From Buttiauxella warmboldiae (GTDB lineage: Bacteria; Pseudomonadota; Gammaproteobacteria; Enterobacterales; Enterobacteriaceae): 64,000 nt of DNA. The notes under the pieces were generated by a model. The model did not search any database. It worked only from the letters and a program-made list of their open reading frames with translations, and was not told where the DNA came from. Position 1 is the first letter of the stretch. The number at the start of each line of letters is the position of its first letter. This document shows positions 30,064 to 39,319 of this stretch, one piece after another. The stretch is from the NCBI RefSeq assembly GCF_003818135.1, contig NZ_RPOH01000009.1, positions 1 through 64,000 on the forward strand, given 5' to 3'. The position numbers and the translations under genes were made by a program.

Positions 30064-30082
30064 AATGATAATCGTTATCATT
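30064..30082 (+). promoter_or_regulatory. Fur box upstream of gpmA
   Basis: AATGATAA-tcg-TTATCATT, a perfect 19-bp inverted repeat with the Fur GATAAT hexamer pattern. E. coli gpmA is reported to be Fur-regulated, so iron control of this phosphoglycerate mutase appears conserved. Confidence 0.85.
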
Positions 30083-30109
30083 AACCATGAGCTTATTGAG
30101 GAGTAAACT

Positions 30110-30862
30110 ATGGCTGTTACTAAGCTGGTTCTGGTTCGTCACGGTGAAAGCCAGTGGAACAACGAAAACCGCTTTACCGGTTGGTATGATGTTGACCTGT
30201 CTGAAAAAGGTAAAACTGAGGCAAAAGCGGCGGGTAAGCTGCTGAAAGACGAAGGCTACGCCTTCGATTTTGCTTACACTTCAGTGCTGAAACGTGCCAT
30301 CCATACCCTGTGGAACATCCTTGATGAGCTGGATCAGGCCTGGCTGCCGGTTGAGAAATCCTGGAAGCTCAATGAGCGTCACTACGGTGCGCTGCAGGGT
30401 CTGAACAAAGCTGAAACCGCAGAGAAATACGGTGACGAACAGGTTAAACAATGGCGTCGTGGTTTTGCTGTGACGCCACCAGAATTAACCCGTGATGATG
30501 AGCGTTTCCCGGGGCATGACCCGCGTTATGCAAGCCTGAGCGACAAAGAGCTGCCGACGACTGAAAGCCTGGCGCTGACTATTGACCGCGTGATCCCTTA
30601 CTGGAACGAAACCATTCTGCCACGCATGAAAAGCGGCGAGCGCGTGATTGTTGCCGCTCATGGTAACTCCCTGCGTGCCCTGGTTAAATTCCTCGATAAC
30701 CTGAGCGAAGAAGAAATTCTTGAGCTGAATATCCCAACCGGCGTGCCGCTGGTCTACGAGTTCGACGAGAACTTCAAACCGCTGAAACGCTACTATCTGG
30801 GTAATGCGGATGAAATCGCGGCAAAAGCCGCAGCCGTTGCCAACCAGGGTAAAGCGAAGTAA
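30110..30862 (+). CDS. gpmA: 2,3-bisphosphoglycerate-dependent phosphoglycerate mutase
   Basis: Glycolytic interconversion of 3- and 2-phosphoglycerate. The histidine phosphatase motif [10 protein letters not shown] gives the phospho-His11; the second catalytic His lies in [11 protein letters not shown]. It has 250 residues as in E. coli. GAGGAG precedes the ATG, and codon bias is high. It is monocistronic with a Fur box and a strong shared terminator. Confidence 0.97.
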   Translation: MAVTKLVLVRHGESQWNNENRFTGWYDVDLSEKGKTEAKAAGKLLKDEGYAFDFAYTSVLKRAIHTLWNILDELDQAWLPVEKSWKLNERHYGALQGLNKAETAEKYGDEQVKQWRRGFAVTPPELTRDDERFPGHDPRYASLSDKELPTTESLALTIDRVIPYWNETILPRMKSGERVIVAAHGNSLRALVKFLDNLSEEEILELNIPTGVPLVYEFDENFKPLKRYYLGNADEIAAKAAAVANQGKAK

Positions 30863-30878
30863 AGCGCCGCTAGCAGTG

Positions 30879-30909
30879 AAAAAGGCGCGGTTTTCACCAC
30901 GCCTTTTTT
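30879..30909. terminator. Bidirectional terminator between gpmA and aroG
   Basis: AAAAAGGCG...CGCCTTTTT stem, extended by GG-CC pairs around a TTTTCA loop, between convergent genes; T-runs occur on both strands. Confidence 0.85.
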
Positions 30910-30927
30910 ATACTGCTGATTCGAGAT

Positions 30928-31980
30928 TTAGCCGCGGCGGACTTTTACCGCGTCGGCCAACTGGCGCAGCACAGCTTCAGTATCTTCCCAGCCAATACAG
31001 GCATCGGTTACGCTTTTGCCGTACACCAGCGGTTCGCCGCTCTCCAGGTTTTGATTTCCTTCCACCAGGTGACTTTCGATCATCACGCCGGTAATCGCTT
31101 TATCGCCGCCTGAAATTTGCTGGCAAACATCGGCACACACCTCAATTTGCTTTTTAAATTGCTTGCTGCTGTTCGCATGGCTGAAATCGATCATCACCTG
31201 CGCCGGCAGACCCGCTTTCTGTAAGTCAGTCTTCACCTGGGCTACGTGAGCGGCGCTGTAGTTTGGCTCTTTACCGCCACGCAGAATGATGTGGCAGTCG
31301 CCATTGCCGCTGGTAGTGACGATGGCGGAGTGGCCCCATTTGGTCACGGACAGGAAGCTATGAGGCGCGCCAGCCGCGTTAATCGCATCAATCGCGACTT
31401 TCATGGTGCCATCGGTACCATTCTTGAAACCGACCGGACAAGACAGGCCAGAGGCCAGTTCACGGTGAACCTGGGATTCGGTAGTACGTGCGCCGATAGC
31501 CCCCCAGCTCATCAAATCCGCCAGGTACTGCGGGGTGATCATATCCAGGAACTCACCCGCTGCAGGCAGGCCGGAGTCGTTGATATCTAACAACAGCTTA
31601 CGGGCAATGCGCAGGCCATCGTTGATTTTAAAACTGTTATCCATCTCAGGATCGTTGATCAGGCCTTTCCAGCCCACCGTGGTACGCGGTTTTTCAAAGT
31701 AAACACGCATCACGATTTCCAGCTCGCCATGCAGCTCTTCACGCAGTTTGAGTAAACGAGCGCCATATTCTTTCGCCGCTTTCACGTCGTGAATGGAGCA
31801 AGGACCAATCACCACCAGCAGACGATCGTCATTGCCTTTCAGGATTTTGTGAATCGCTTTGCGCGCGCCAGAAACGGTGGCGGCGGCTTTTTCAGTGGCT
31901 GGGAATTTTTCAAGCAGCGCTACTGGCGGTAAAAGTTCGTTGATTTCTTTGATGCGTAAGTCGTCGTTCTGATAATTCAT
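30928..31980 (-). CDS. aroG: DAHP synthase, Phe-sensitive isozyme
   Basis: First step of the shikimate pathway: condenses phosphoenolpyruvate and erythrose-4-phosphate. The class I signature GPCSIHD and the metal/substrate motifs KGLINDP, GARTTESQVHRE, KNGTDG and IDFSHANSSKQ are intact. It is 350 residues and aligns with E. coli AroG from MNYQNDDLRIKEI onward, which supports the Phe-feedback isozyme over AroF or AroH. A perfect TyrR box lies upstream. Confidence 0.96.
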   Translation of the reverse strand: MNYQNDDLRIKEINELLPPVALLEKFPATEKAAATVSGARKAIHKILKGNDDRLLVVIGPCSIHDVKAAKEYGARLLKLREELHGELEIVMRVYFEKPRTTVGWKGLINDPEMDNSFKINDGLRIARKLLLDINDSGLPAAGEFLDMITPQYLADLMSWGAIGARTTESQVHRELASGLSCPVGFKNGTDGTMKVAIDAINAAGAPHSFLSVTKWGHSAIVTTSGNGDCHIILRGGKEPNYSAAHVAQVKTDLQKAGLPAQVMIDFSHANSSKQFKKQIEVCADVCQQISGGDKAITGVMIESHLVEGNQNLESGEPLVYGKSVTDACIGWEDTEAVLRQLADAVKVRRG

Positions 31981-32044
31981 GATATTTCCGGGAATGGCCT
32001 TGAGATTTAACCGAGTTGCAATCTCTTCAATCTATCTCTTCAGG

Positions 32045-32076
32045 CCGGAAGTGTAAACGGGCTTTTACACTTCCGG
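32045..32076 (-). promoter_or_regulatory. TyrR box in the aroG promoter
   Basis: TGTAAA-CGGGCT-TTTACA (32052-32069) matches the strong TyrR box TGTAAA-N6-TTTACA exactly. It is the core of a longer perfect inverted repeat with 13-bp arms spanning 32045-32076. Confidence 0.9.
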
Positions 32077-32306
32077 CGGAATATTCCTGGAAATGGCCTA
32101 AAAAGCGTCAAAAAATGGTAAAACCACCCTTTTCGGCTACAATTTTTAACTGTTAACCCTAAAAAATAGCCATTTTGCAAAATTGTATTCTGACAGGGCT
32201 TTCATTGGTGAGATATTTAACCGATAAAGGCCTGCAACTCAGAATAAGCCAGTGCAACTGTTGGAAGAAGTTATCCAGCAATAACCGCCAGAACAGGAGC
32301 ATGATG

Positions 32307-32678
32307 ATGAAAAAATTAACCGCGCTTTTCCTGACAGCAACCCTTTCCGTCGCCAGCGGCATGGCAATGGCTGCAGATACGGCTGCAGACAATAATGGCC
32401 AGGCTAATGCTGCAGCATCAGCAGGCCAGGTCGCGCCGGATGCGAATCAGAACCTTGCGCCTAAAGGCGTTGATAACAGCAATATCAATAATGGCGGCAC
32501 TATGCTTCATCCAAATGGCTCAACCAGCAGTAGCGGTATCACCAGCGACGGGATGAGCAAAGATGAAATCCATAAAAATTCGATGTGTAAAGACGGTAAA
32601 TGCCCGGATACCAACCAAAAGGTTGAAACCGGTAGCGGTGATGACGTCAATACAAAAGTGGACGGCACTTCGCAGTAA
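32307..32678 (+). CDS. ybgS: YbgS, homeobox-like secreted small protein
   Basis: Small periplasmic protein of unknown function with a Sec signal peptide ([22 protein letters not shown]) and a polar Asn/Gly/Ser-rich mature part ending in a two-Cys motif ([10 protein letters not shown]). It matches E. coli YbgS (126 residues) throughout. Three consecutive ATGs occur at 32301, 32304 and 32307; GGAG (32296-32299) is best spaced for 32307, whereas alignment with E. coli would favour 32301. The earlier in-frame start at 32175 has no support. Confidence 0.88.
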   Translation: MKKLTALFLTATLSVASGMAMAADTAADNNGQANAAASAGQVAPDANQNLAPKGVDNSNINNGGTMLHPNGSTSSSGITSDGMSKDEIHKNSMCKDGKCPDTNQKVETGSGDDVNTKVDGTSQ

Positions 32679-32696
32679 AAGAAATACCGCTAAACA

Positions 32697-32720
32697 GGGG
32701 AGCTAAGGCTCCCCTTTTTT
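32697..32720 (+). terminator. Terminator of ybgS
   Basis: GGGGAGC (32697-32703), loop TAAG, GCTCCCC (32708-32714), then six T residues. Confidence 0.9.
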
Positions 32721-32797
32721 ATGAGTTTTATTCAATAAGTTAATCAGCATTAGTGGTTATAATTAGCGCATCGTTGTTTCAGAAAACAGAAGAAACC

Positions 32798-33730
32798 ATG
32801 GCGCATACACATCAACACGCTTCAGCTGATTCCAATGCCAGACGCCTGTTCTGGGCTTTTGCCGTCACCGCCCTCTTTATGGTGGCTGAAGTCATCGGCG
32901 GTGTGCTGTCAGGCTCGCTCGCCCTACTGGCTGATGCAGGGCATATGCTGACGGATGCCGCAGCGCTGTTAGTGGCCTTGCTGGCCGTGCATTTTGCCCG
33001 CCGCCCGCCGAATGCTCGCCATACGTTCGGATGGCTAAGGCTAACGACCCTTGCCGCATTTGTGAATGCCATTGCTCTGGTAGTGATTACGGTACTGATT
33101 GTCTGGGAAGCGATAATCCGTTTTTATCACCCGCAGCCTGTCGCGGGCTGGACAATGCTGATGATCGCCTTTGCAGGACTGCTGGCGAATCTGTTTTCGT
33201 TCTGGATTTTGCATCGCGGCAATGAAGAAAAGAATATTAACGTGCGTGCCGCAGCCCTGCATGTTCTGGGTGATTTATTAGGTTCGGTGGGGGCGATTGC
33301 CGCGGCGCTGATTATTTTGTCGACCGGCTGGACGCCCATTGACCCCATCCTTTCGATTCTGGTTTCGTGCCTGGTACTGCGTAGCGCGTGGCATTTGCTC
33401 AAAGAGAGCGTGAATGAGCTGCTCGAAGGGGCACCCCACAGCATTGATATCGCGCTGCTGAAGCGAAAACTAGCCAGAACCATTCCGGAAGTGCGTAACG
33501 TCCATCATGTGCATATCTGGCTGGTGGGCGAAAAGCCGCTCATGACGTTACACGCGCAGGTTGTGCCGCCACACGATCATGATGCCCTGCTGGATCGCAT
33601 TCACCGTTTTCTCCACGATGAGTATCAGATTGAACATGCGACGGTGCAGATGGAGTATCAGCTTTGCCACGGGCAGGACTGCGATTTAAATGAGCATGGT
33701 CAGCACGACCATGCTCATCATCATCACTGA
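32798..33730 (+). CDS. zitB: ZitB, cation diffusion facilitator zinc exporter
   Basis: Zinc/proton antiporter of the CDF family in the inner membrane. Six helices are visible; the metal site motif [11 protein letters not shown] (helix 2) and the partner HVLGDLLGS (helix 5) are intact. His-rich tails occur at the N-terminus (AHTHQH) and the C-terminus ([11 protein letters not shown]). I start at the ATG at 32798, giving 310 residues against 313 in E. coli. Its stop codon abuts the stop of the convergent pnuC with no gap. Confidence 0.94.
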   Translation: MAHTHQHASADSNARRLFWAFAVTALFMVAEVIGGVLSGSLALLADAGHMLTDAAALLVALLAVHFARRPPNARHTFGWLRLTTLAAFVNAIALVVITVLIVWEAIIRFYHPQPVAGWTMLMIAFAGLLANLFSFWILHRGNEEKNINVRAAALHVLGDLLGSVGAIAAALIILSTGWTPIDPILSILVSCLVLRSAWHLLKESVNELLEGAPHSIDIALLKRKLARTIPEVRNVHHVHIWLVGEKPLMTLHAQVVPPHDHDALLDRIHRFLHDEYQIEHATVQMEYQLCHGQDCDLNEHGQHDHAHHHH

Positions 33731-34447
33731 TTAAGATAAGGCGCGTGAACCCCGTTGGTGCGCACTTTTAATCCACATACGGCTGCCGTTGAGCGCAATA
33801 AACGTCAGAATCAGATACTCAAGCGACATCGCATAGACGCCCTGCAAGGCAAAAATCACCACGCTAATCACATTAATGATCGCCCACAGCAGCCAGTTTT
33901 CCACATATTTACGGGTCATCAGGATCATTGCCGCAATCGACAGCACCATCATGCAAGAGTCCCAGAATGGGAAAGCATCAGGCTGAAGCTCAGGCATGGC
34001 CACATTTATCCCCAGCCCCTGCATCACGGAAACCGCAATGCGGGTCAGGAAAGCAAAAACCGGGTCGATGAATACCGTCATCAAACCAATCGCACCGATA
34101 CAAACCGCAATCCAGGCAATCGCTTTAGGCAATGGCAGCCAGCGAATCTGAAGAGCCGTTTGATTGTCGCTTGTTTGTCGGGACCAGGCATACCATCCGT
34201 AAATATTGGCCACAAAGAAGAACAATTGGAGCAGCAAGCTGGCGTACAGTTGAATCTGAAAGAAAATAATCGCAAAGAGCGTAACGTTAATTAAACCGAA
34301 CGCGTAATTGCTGATCTTTTCAAGACTCGCTAACCAGATGCACAGCAAGCCCGCCACGGTTCCGATAGCTTCAATCCACGATAAATCGTACCCGCCCGCC
34401 CCGATTGGGATGTGGACTAAAATGTTCTGCGTGCTAAAAAAATCCAT
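33731..34447 (-). CDS. pnuC: PnuC, nicotinamide riboside transporter
   Basis: Facilitated transporter for nicotinamide riboside, with seven hydrophobic helices in 238 residues (239 in E. coli). The substrate-site motif around IYGWYAWSRQ is present. It follows nadA by 23 nt and forms the nadA-pnuC operon, expected to be repressed by NadR. Confidence 0.93.
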   Translation of the reverse strand: MDFFSTQNILVHIPIGAGGYDLSWIEAIGTVAGLLCIWLASLEKISNYAFGLINVTLFAIIFFQIQLYASLLLQLFFFVANIYGWYAWSRQTSDNQTALQIRWLPLPKAIAWIAVCIGAIGLMTVFIDPVFAFLTRIAVSVMQGLGINVAMPELQPDAFPFWDSCMMVLSIAAMILMTRKYVENWLLWAIINVISVVIFALQGVYAMSLEYLILTFIALNGSRMWIKSAHQRGSRALS

Positions 34448-34470
34448 ATTCGCTCCTGAGCATAATTTCC

Positions 34471-35532
34471 TTATGCATTACCTTTAATATTGCGTCGCAA
34501 CTCGGCGGCAAAATCTAACATTCGATTTAAAGGAACCAGAGCGCCCTCACGCAGCGCAGCATCAACATGAATCTCATGAGCCGCTCCGCCGTTCTCAAGT
34601 CCCTCAGCGATAGCTTTAAGGCCGTTCATCGCCATCCACGGGCAATGTGCGCAGGTACGGCATGTTGCGCCCTCGCCTGCTGTCGGCGCTTCGAACAATT
34701 CTTTGTCCGGGCACGCCTGCTGCATTTTGTAGAAAATGCCGCGGTCGGTCGCGACGATCAACTGCTTGTTCGGCAGTGTTTGCGCCGCGGCAATCAACTG
34801 GCTGGTAGAACCGACTGCATCGGCTAAATCCACAATCGCTTGTGGTGACTCAGGATGAACCAGTACCGCAGCATCCGGGTAAAGCGCCTTCATGCGGGTC
34901 AGGGCTTGAGTTTTAAACTCGTCATGCACGATACACGCGCCCTGCCAGCACAATACATCAGCACCCGTTTGCTTCTGGACGTAGTTCCCCAAATGGCGGT
35001 CCGGCGCCCAGATGATTTTCTCGCCCAGACTGTCCAGATGTTCAATTAATTCAACTGCAATACTGGAAGTCACAACCCAATCCGCACGCGCTTTTACCGC
35101 TGCGGAAGTATTAGCATAGACCACCACTGTGCGATCGGGGTGTTGATCGCAGAAGGCGTTGAACTCTTCGATTGGGCAGCCGAGATCCAAAGAGCACTCC
35201 GCATTCAGCGTTGGCATCAGAACGGTCTTTTCCGGGCTCAGAATTTTCGAGGTTTCGCCCATAAAACGCACGCCTGCCACCAGGAGCGTGGTTGCGGGAT
35301 GATTTGCCCCAAAACGCGCCATCTCGAGAGAATCAGAAATACAGCCGCCAGTCTCCTCCGCCAGAGCCTGAATTTCAGGGTCGGTGTAGTAGTGAGCCAC
35401 CATGACAGCATTCCGCTCTTTCAGCAGACGCTTGATTTTCTCGCGGTAAAATTGCTTTTCGTCCGCGCTCAAAGGCTGTGGCTTAGGTGGGAAGGGATAA
35501 ATCGCGGCTTCTGGATCGAACATTACGCTCAT
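34471..35532 (-). CDS. nadA: Quinolinate synthase NadA
   Basis: 4Fe-4S enzyme that condenses iminoaspartate with dihydroxyacetone phosphate to make quinolinate for NAD. Conserved cysteines are in [23 protein letters not shown] and [14 protein letters not shown]; the last holds the E. coli C291-x2-C294-x2-C297 cluster. I start at the ATG at 35532 ([18 protein letters not shown]), as in E. coli, giving 353 residues; the longer frame adds 10 unsupported residues. Confidence 0.95.
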   Translation of the reverse strand: MSVMFDPEAAIYPFPPKPQPLSADEKQFYREKIKRLLKERNAVMVAHYYTDPEIQALAEETGGCISDSLEMARFGANHPATTLLVAGVRFMGETSKILSPEKTVLMPTLNAECSLDLGCPIEEFNAFCDQHPDRTVVVYANTSAAVKARADWVVTSSIAVELIEHLDSLGEKIIWAPDRHLGNYVQKQTGADVLCWQGACIVHDEFKTQALTRMKALYPDAAVLVHPESPQAIVDLADAVGSTSQLIAAAQTLPNKQLIVATDRGIFYKMQQACPDKELFEAPTAGEGATCRTCAHCPWMAMNGLKAIAEGLENGGAAHEIHVDAALREGALVPLNRMLDFAAELRRNIKGNA

Positions 35533-35605
35533 AGTGCTTTCTCGTTTGACTGACTTAACCAAATTAGCGCTTTTCTGCTAAAGACCGACCAGAAATGGCT
35601 AAGGT

Positions 35606-35623
35606 TGTTTTGTATGCTAAACA
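35606..35623 (-). promoter_or_regulatory. NadR box upstream of nadA
   Basis: TGTTTT-GTATGC-TAAACA matches the NadR operator TGTTTA-N6-TAAACA at 11 of 12 positions and lies about 75 nt before the nadA start. Confidence 0.8.
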
Positions 35624-35670
35624 AGATAGCGAATTATGGCGGGATTGTCGTGAGGAATTTGAATCTTCAG

Positions 35671-35701
35671 AAACAACTAAGGCGCCGTAAAGGCGCCTTA
35701 G
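35671..35701 (-). terminator. Terminator of the Lys/Val tRNA operon
   Basis: On the minus strand, the 10-bp stem CTAAGGCGCC/GGCGCCTTAG (35701-35692 and 35686-35677) closes a 5-nt loop and is followed by TTGTTTC, just after the last tRNA. Confidence 0.8.
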
Positions 35702-35709
35702 TCTAAATT

Positions 35710-35785
35710 TGGTGGGGCGTGCAGGATTCGAACCTGCGACCAATTGATTAAAAGTCAACTGCTCTACCAACTGAGCTAACGCCCC
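35710..35785 (-). tRNA. tRNA-Lys(TTT)
   Basis: A 76-nt cloverleaf with encoded CCA, acceptor GGGGCGT/ACGCCCC and anticodon TTT in GACTTTTAATC. It is the last gene of the minus-strand tRNA operon and identical to the other intact Lys copies. Confidence 0.97.
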
Positions 35786-35829
35786 GCTATGCGGTTTACT
35801 GCTTCTTCACATACTTACTACATCGAAAT

Positions 35830-35905
35830 TGGTGGGGCGTGCAGGATTCGAACCTGCGACCAATTGATTAAAAGTCAACTGCTCTACCAACTGAGCTAAC
35901 GCCCC
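35830..35905 (-). tRNA. tRNA-Lys(TTT)
   Basis: Identical 76-nt copy. The spacer on its downstream side (TTTCGATGTAGTA... on the minus strand) recurs after other copies in the cluster, showing that tRNA plus spacer was duplicated as a unit. Confidence 0.97.
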
Positions 35906-35908
35906 GAA

Positions 35909-35984
35909 TGGTGGGTGATGACGGGCTCGAACCGCCGACCCCCTCCGTGTAAAGGAGGTGCTCTACCAACTGAGCTAATCACCC
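35909..35984 (-). tRNA. tRNA-Val(TAC)
   Basis: 76 nt with encoded CCA; acceptor GGGTGAT/ATCACCC, anticodon loop TTTACAC with TAC at its centre. Three nt separate it from the next tRNA-Lys, as in the E. coli valT-lysW arrangement. Confidence 0.96.
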
Positions 35985-36037
35985 AAACTTCGGTACTGCT
36001 ATAAACACGACTCACTTACTTCGCACTACATCATAAT

Positions 36038-36113
36038 TGGTGGGGCGTGCAGGATTCGAACCTGCGACCAATTGATTAAAAGTCAACTGCTCTACCAACT
36101 GAGCTAACGCCCC
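36038..36113 (-). tRNA. tRNA-Lys(TTT)
   Basis: Identical 76-nt tRNA-Lys copy, directly downstream in transcription of the split tRNA-Lys remnant. Confidence 0.97.
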
Positions 36114-36157
36114 GCAATGCGGTTTACTGCTTCTTCAAACACGTACTACATCGAAAT

Positions 36158-36260
36158 TGGTGGGGCGTGCAGGATAATGACTCGTCTCATCCTGAGACTC
36201 GCCCTCCGGGCCGCCACAAATGGCGTTCAAAATCGTTCCCGACGATTTTGTCGAACCTGC
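36158..36260 (-). pseudogene. tRNA-Lys remnant split by a hairpin-rich insertion
   Basis: The last 18 nt of tRNA-Lys (36158-36175) and the adjoining 10 nt of its T-arm (36251-36260) are both present and would be contiguous in an intact gene. They are separated by 75 nt (36176-36250) inserted in the T-loop. The 5' two thirds of the tRNA are missing. The insert folds into four successive perfect hairpins, and a fifth uses the T-arm sequence. It cannot yield a tRNA but may be part of the operon transcript. Confidence 0.75.
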
Positions 36261-36308
36261 TACAGGTTCAAACCCTACACGTTCACTTTCTTCGTACTAC
36301 ATCGAAAT

Positions 36309-36384
36309 TGGTGGGGCGTGCAGGATTCGAACCTGCGACCAATTGATTAAAAGTCAACTGCTCTACCAACTGAGCTAACGCCCC
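36309..36384 (-). tRNA. tRNA-Lys(TTT), first gene of the operon
   Basis: Identical 76-nt copy, promoter-proximal. The spacer between this copy and the remnant is about 48 nt. Confidence 0.97.
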
Positions 36385-36434
36385 AATTTCGCGTCACTTT
36401 GGGTTTGTTTGATATCCCCTGGCAACGGCGGCAT

Positions 36435-36462
36435 ATATTACTGATTTAAGATTTTGACGCAA
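36435..36462 (-). promoter_or_regulatory. Putative promoter of the Lys/Val tRNA operon
   Basis: On the minus strand TTGCGT (36462-36457), 16-nt spacer, TAATAT (36440-36435), followed by a GC-rich discriminator (GCCGCCG) of the type linked to stringent control of stable RNA. Confidence 0.6.
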
Positions 36463-36548
36463 CAAGAATTTCGATCAAGATCACCTAATGGCTTGCATTT
36501 CGTTCGACCCGGCCAGAAAAGCAGCAATATCTGGTCAGGCCGCACTCA

Positions 36549-37340
36549 TTACATGGCATTCAGACGTTTTTGCGCCTGCTTTGCGCCATCGGTATTCGGG
36601 AATTGTTTGATCACCTGTTGATACACGGCTTTCGCTTTTGCGCTATCGCCTTTGTCCTGCATGATCACACCGACTTTAAACATAGCATCCGGGGCTTTAG
36701 GTGATTTTGGGTAGTTTTTCACCACCGAGGCAAAATAAAATGCCGCATCATCCTTTTTCCCCTTGTTGTAATTCAACTGACCCAGCCAGTAATTGGCATT
36801 TGGCTGATAGGTTGAATCCGGGTACTTCTTAACAAAGCTCTGAAATGCAGCGATGGCTTCGTCCTGACGGGACTTATCCTGCACCATAGCAATAGCAGCA
36901 TTGTAGTCGCTGTTGGCATCGCCTCCCTGCACTGGGGCCGCCGGAGTGCTGGCTGACGCACCAGCATCAGGTGCTGCTGTCGCAGCAGCACCCTGATCGG
37001 TTACACCCGCAGCTTGCCCTGCAGCAGCGCCGCTACCGAGGCTGTCTATCTGCAATAAAACTTGCTTCTGGCGCTCAACAACCTGATTCAGTTGATATTG
37101 GTTTTCCTGAATCTGGCCGCGCAGGGAATCAATATCACGTTGGTTATCAGCGAGTTGTTGTTGGAGTTGGGTTAAGAGTTGACTGTGAGCGTTGGAAATA
37201 CGCTCGAGTTGGGTGACACGGTCTTCGACCGAGCCTGAGCCGACACTACTGATTGGCGCCTGAGCAGTAGCGGCCCAGGGGGCCGCTATGCCAACCAGTA
37301 ACGACAGACTCAACAAGTGATGTCTGAGGTTACTGTTCAT
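36549..37340 (-). CDS. cpoB: CpoB (YbgF), cell division coordinator
   Basis: Periplasmic protein that couples PBP1B and Tol energy state during septation. A signal peptide (hydrophobic LLSLSLLVGIAAPWA, cleavage near ATAQA) is followed by a trimerising coiled coil (about residues 35-100), an Ala/Gly/Pro linker and a C-terminal TPR domain with repeats such as YNKGKKDDAAFYFASVVKNYP. It has 263 residues as in E. coli. It begins 9 nt after pal at the end of the tol-pal operon. Confidence 0.95.
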   Translation of the reverse strand: MNSNLRHHLLSLSLLVGIAAPWAATAQAPISSVGSGSVEDRVTQLERISNAHSQLLTQLQQQLADNQRDIDSLRGQIQENQYQLNQVVERQKQVLLQIDSLGSGAAAGQAAGVTDQGAAATAAPDAGASASTPAAPVQGGDANSDYNAAIAMVQDKSRQDEAIAAFQSFVKKYPDSTYQPNANYWLGQLNYNKGKKDDAAFYFASVVKNYPKSPKAPDAMFKVGVIMQDKGDSAKAKAVYQQVIKQFPNTDGAKQAQKRLNAM

Positions 37341-37349
37341 ACTGTTCTC

Positions 37350-37883
<534 letters not shown>

Positions 37884-37896
37884 TTAGATTTTATTA

Positions 37897-39189
37897 TCAC
37901 AGATACGGCGACCAGGCAGGGAATTTAACCTGACCATCGGTTGCCGGAAGACGCGCTTTGAAACGCCCATCTGTTGAGACCAGATTCAGCACAGATCCCA
38001 TCCCCTGAGAAGAGCTGTAGATTACCATCGTGCCGTTAGGTGCCAGACTTGGCGTTTCATCCAGGAACGTTGACGATAAAGTTTGTACGCCACCCGCTAC
38101 CAGATCCTGTTTGGCGATATGCTGTTGCCCACCGTTGGAGCTCACCATCACCATAAACTTGCCGTCGGTACTCACATCCGCATCCTGGTTCTGAGAACCT
38201 TCCCAGGAGATACGTTGCGGAGCGCCGCCATTGACATTCACTTTATAAATCTGTGGACGACCGGCCTGATCGGAAGTGTAAGCCAGGTTCTGGCTATCCG
38301 GGAACCAGGTAGGTTCAGTATTGTTGCTACGACCATCAGTCACCTGACGAATCTGACCCGAGCCAATGTCCATCACATACAGGTTCAGGCTACCGGTTTT
38401 CGACAATGCGAAGGCCAGCTTGCTGCCGTCTGGAGAGAAGGTCGGCGCACCGTTATGACGTGGGAAAGAAGCAACCTGACGCACCGCGCCATTCGCCAGC
38501 GTCTGGATAACCAGCGCTGAACGACCGCTTTCAAACGTCACATAAGCCACTTTGCTACCGTCTGGAGACCAGGCCGGTGACATCAACGGCTGCGGAGAAC
38601 GGTGAACCACAAACTGGTTGTAGCCATCATAATCGGACACGCGCAGCTCATACGGGAACTGGCCGCCGTTGGTCTGCACCACGTAGGCGATACGAGTACG
38701 GAACGCGCCTTTGATACCTGTCAGCTTTTCAAACACTTCGTCGCTGGCGGTATGACCGGCATAGCGCAGCCACTGTTTGTTCACTTTGTAGGAATTTTGC
38801 GCCAGCACAGTACCTGGGGCGCCAGAAGTATCCACCAGTTGGTAAGCCACGGTATAGCTGCCGTCACCATTTGGTGTGACCTGGCCTACAACAACGGCAT
38901 CAATACCCAATGCGGTCCACGCGGCCGGCTGCACTTCCTGAGCGGAGCCAGGCTGCTGCGGTAAACGCGAACGATCCAATGGATTGAATTTGCCACTGTT
39001 CCGTAAATCAGCGGCAACGATGCCACCAATATCTTCCGGTGCTGCACCCGGGCCTGCCCATTTGAACGGCGCCACACCAATCGGACGTGCTGAATCCACC
39101 CCTTGGGTGATTTCAATACGAACTTCTGCGTGCAGCACGGCTGCCCACAGCATCAAGAAACTTAATGCAACTCGAAATGCCTGCTTCAT
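37897..39189 (-). CDS. tolB: TolB, Tol-Pal periplasmic beta-propeller
   Basis: Signal peptide (hydrophobic [15 protein letters not shown]) followed by an N-terminal alpha/beta domain, whose first residues form the TolA-binding epitope, and a six-bladed WD/Kelch-type propeller with repeated SPDGS blades ([26 protein letters not shown]). I start at the ATG at 39189, giving 430 residues as in E. coli; upstream in-frame ATG and other starts add up to 8 residues. Confidence 0.96.
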   Translation of the reverse strand: MKQAFRVALSFLMLWAAVLHAEVRIEITQGVDSARPIGVAPFKWAGPGAAPEDIGGIVAADLRNSGKFNPLDRSRLPQQPGSAQEVQPAAWTALGIDAVVVGQVTPNGDGSYTVAYQLVDTSGAPGTVLAQNSYKVNKQWLRYAGHTASDEVFEKLTGIKGAFRTRIAYVVQTNGGQFPYELRVSDYDGYNQFVVHRSPQPLMSPAWSPDGSKVAYVTFESGRSALVIQTLANGAVRQVASFPRHNGAPTFSPDGSKLAFALSKTGSLNLYVMDIGSGQIRQVTDGRSNNTEPTWFPDSQNLAYTSDQAGRPQIYKVNVNGGAPQRISWEGSQNQDADVSTDGKFMVMVSSNGGQQHIAKQDLVAGGVQTLSSTFLDETPSLAPNGTMVIYSSSQGMGSVLNLVSTDGRFKARLPATDGQVKFPAWSPYL

Positions 39190-39319
39190 CATATCTCCCT
39201 TATCTGGACCCAAAGCCCACGATAATTTAGCAGAATGTTAACAAACTCAAATACACAAAACTACCAAAACCCTGTGACTCAGCCTGGTTAGTTTTCCCCA
39301 CTTTCGCGAGGAAATTTCA

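Noticed and set aside
36117-36350. 77-codon ORF in the tRNA cluster
   Set aside because: It overlaps tRNA-Lys sequence and the structured insert; its content is explained by tRNA-derived DNA.
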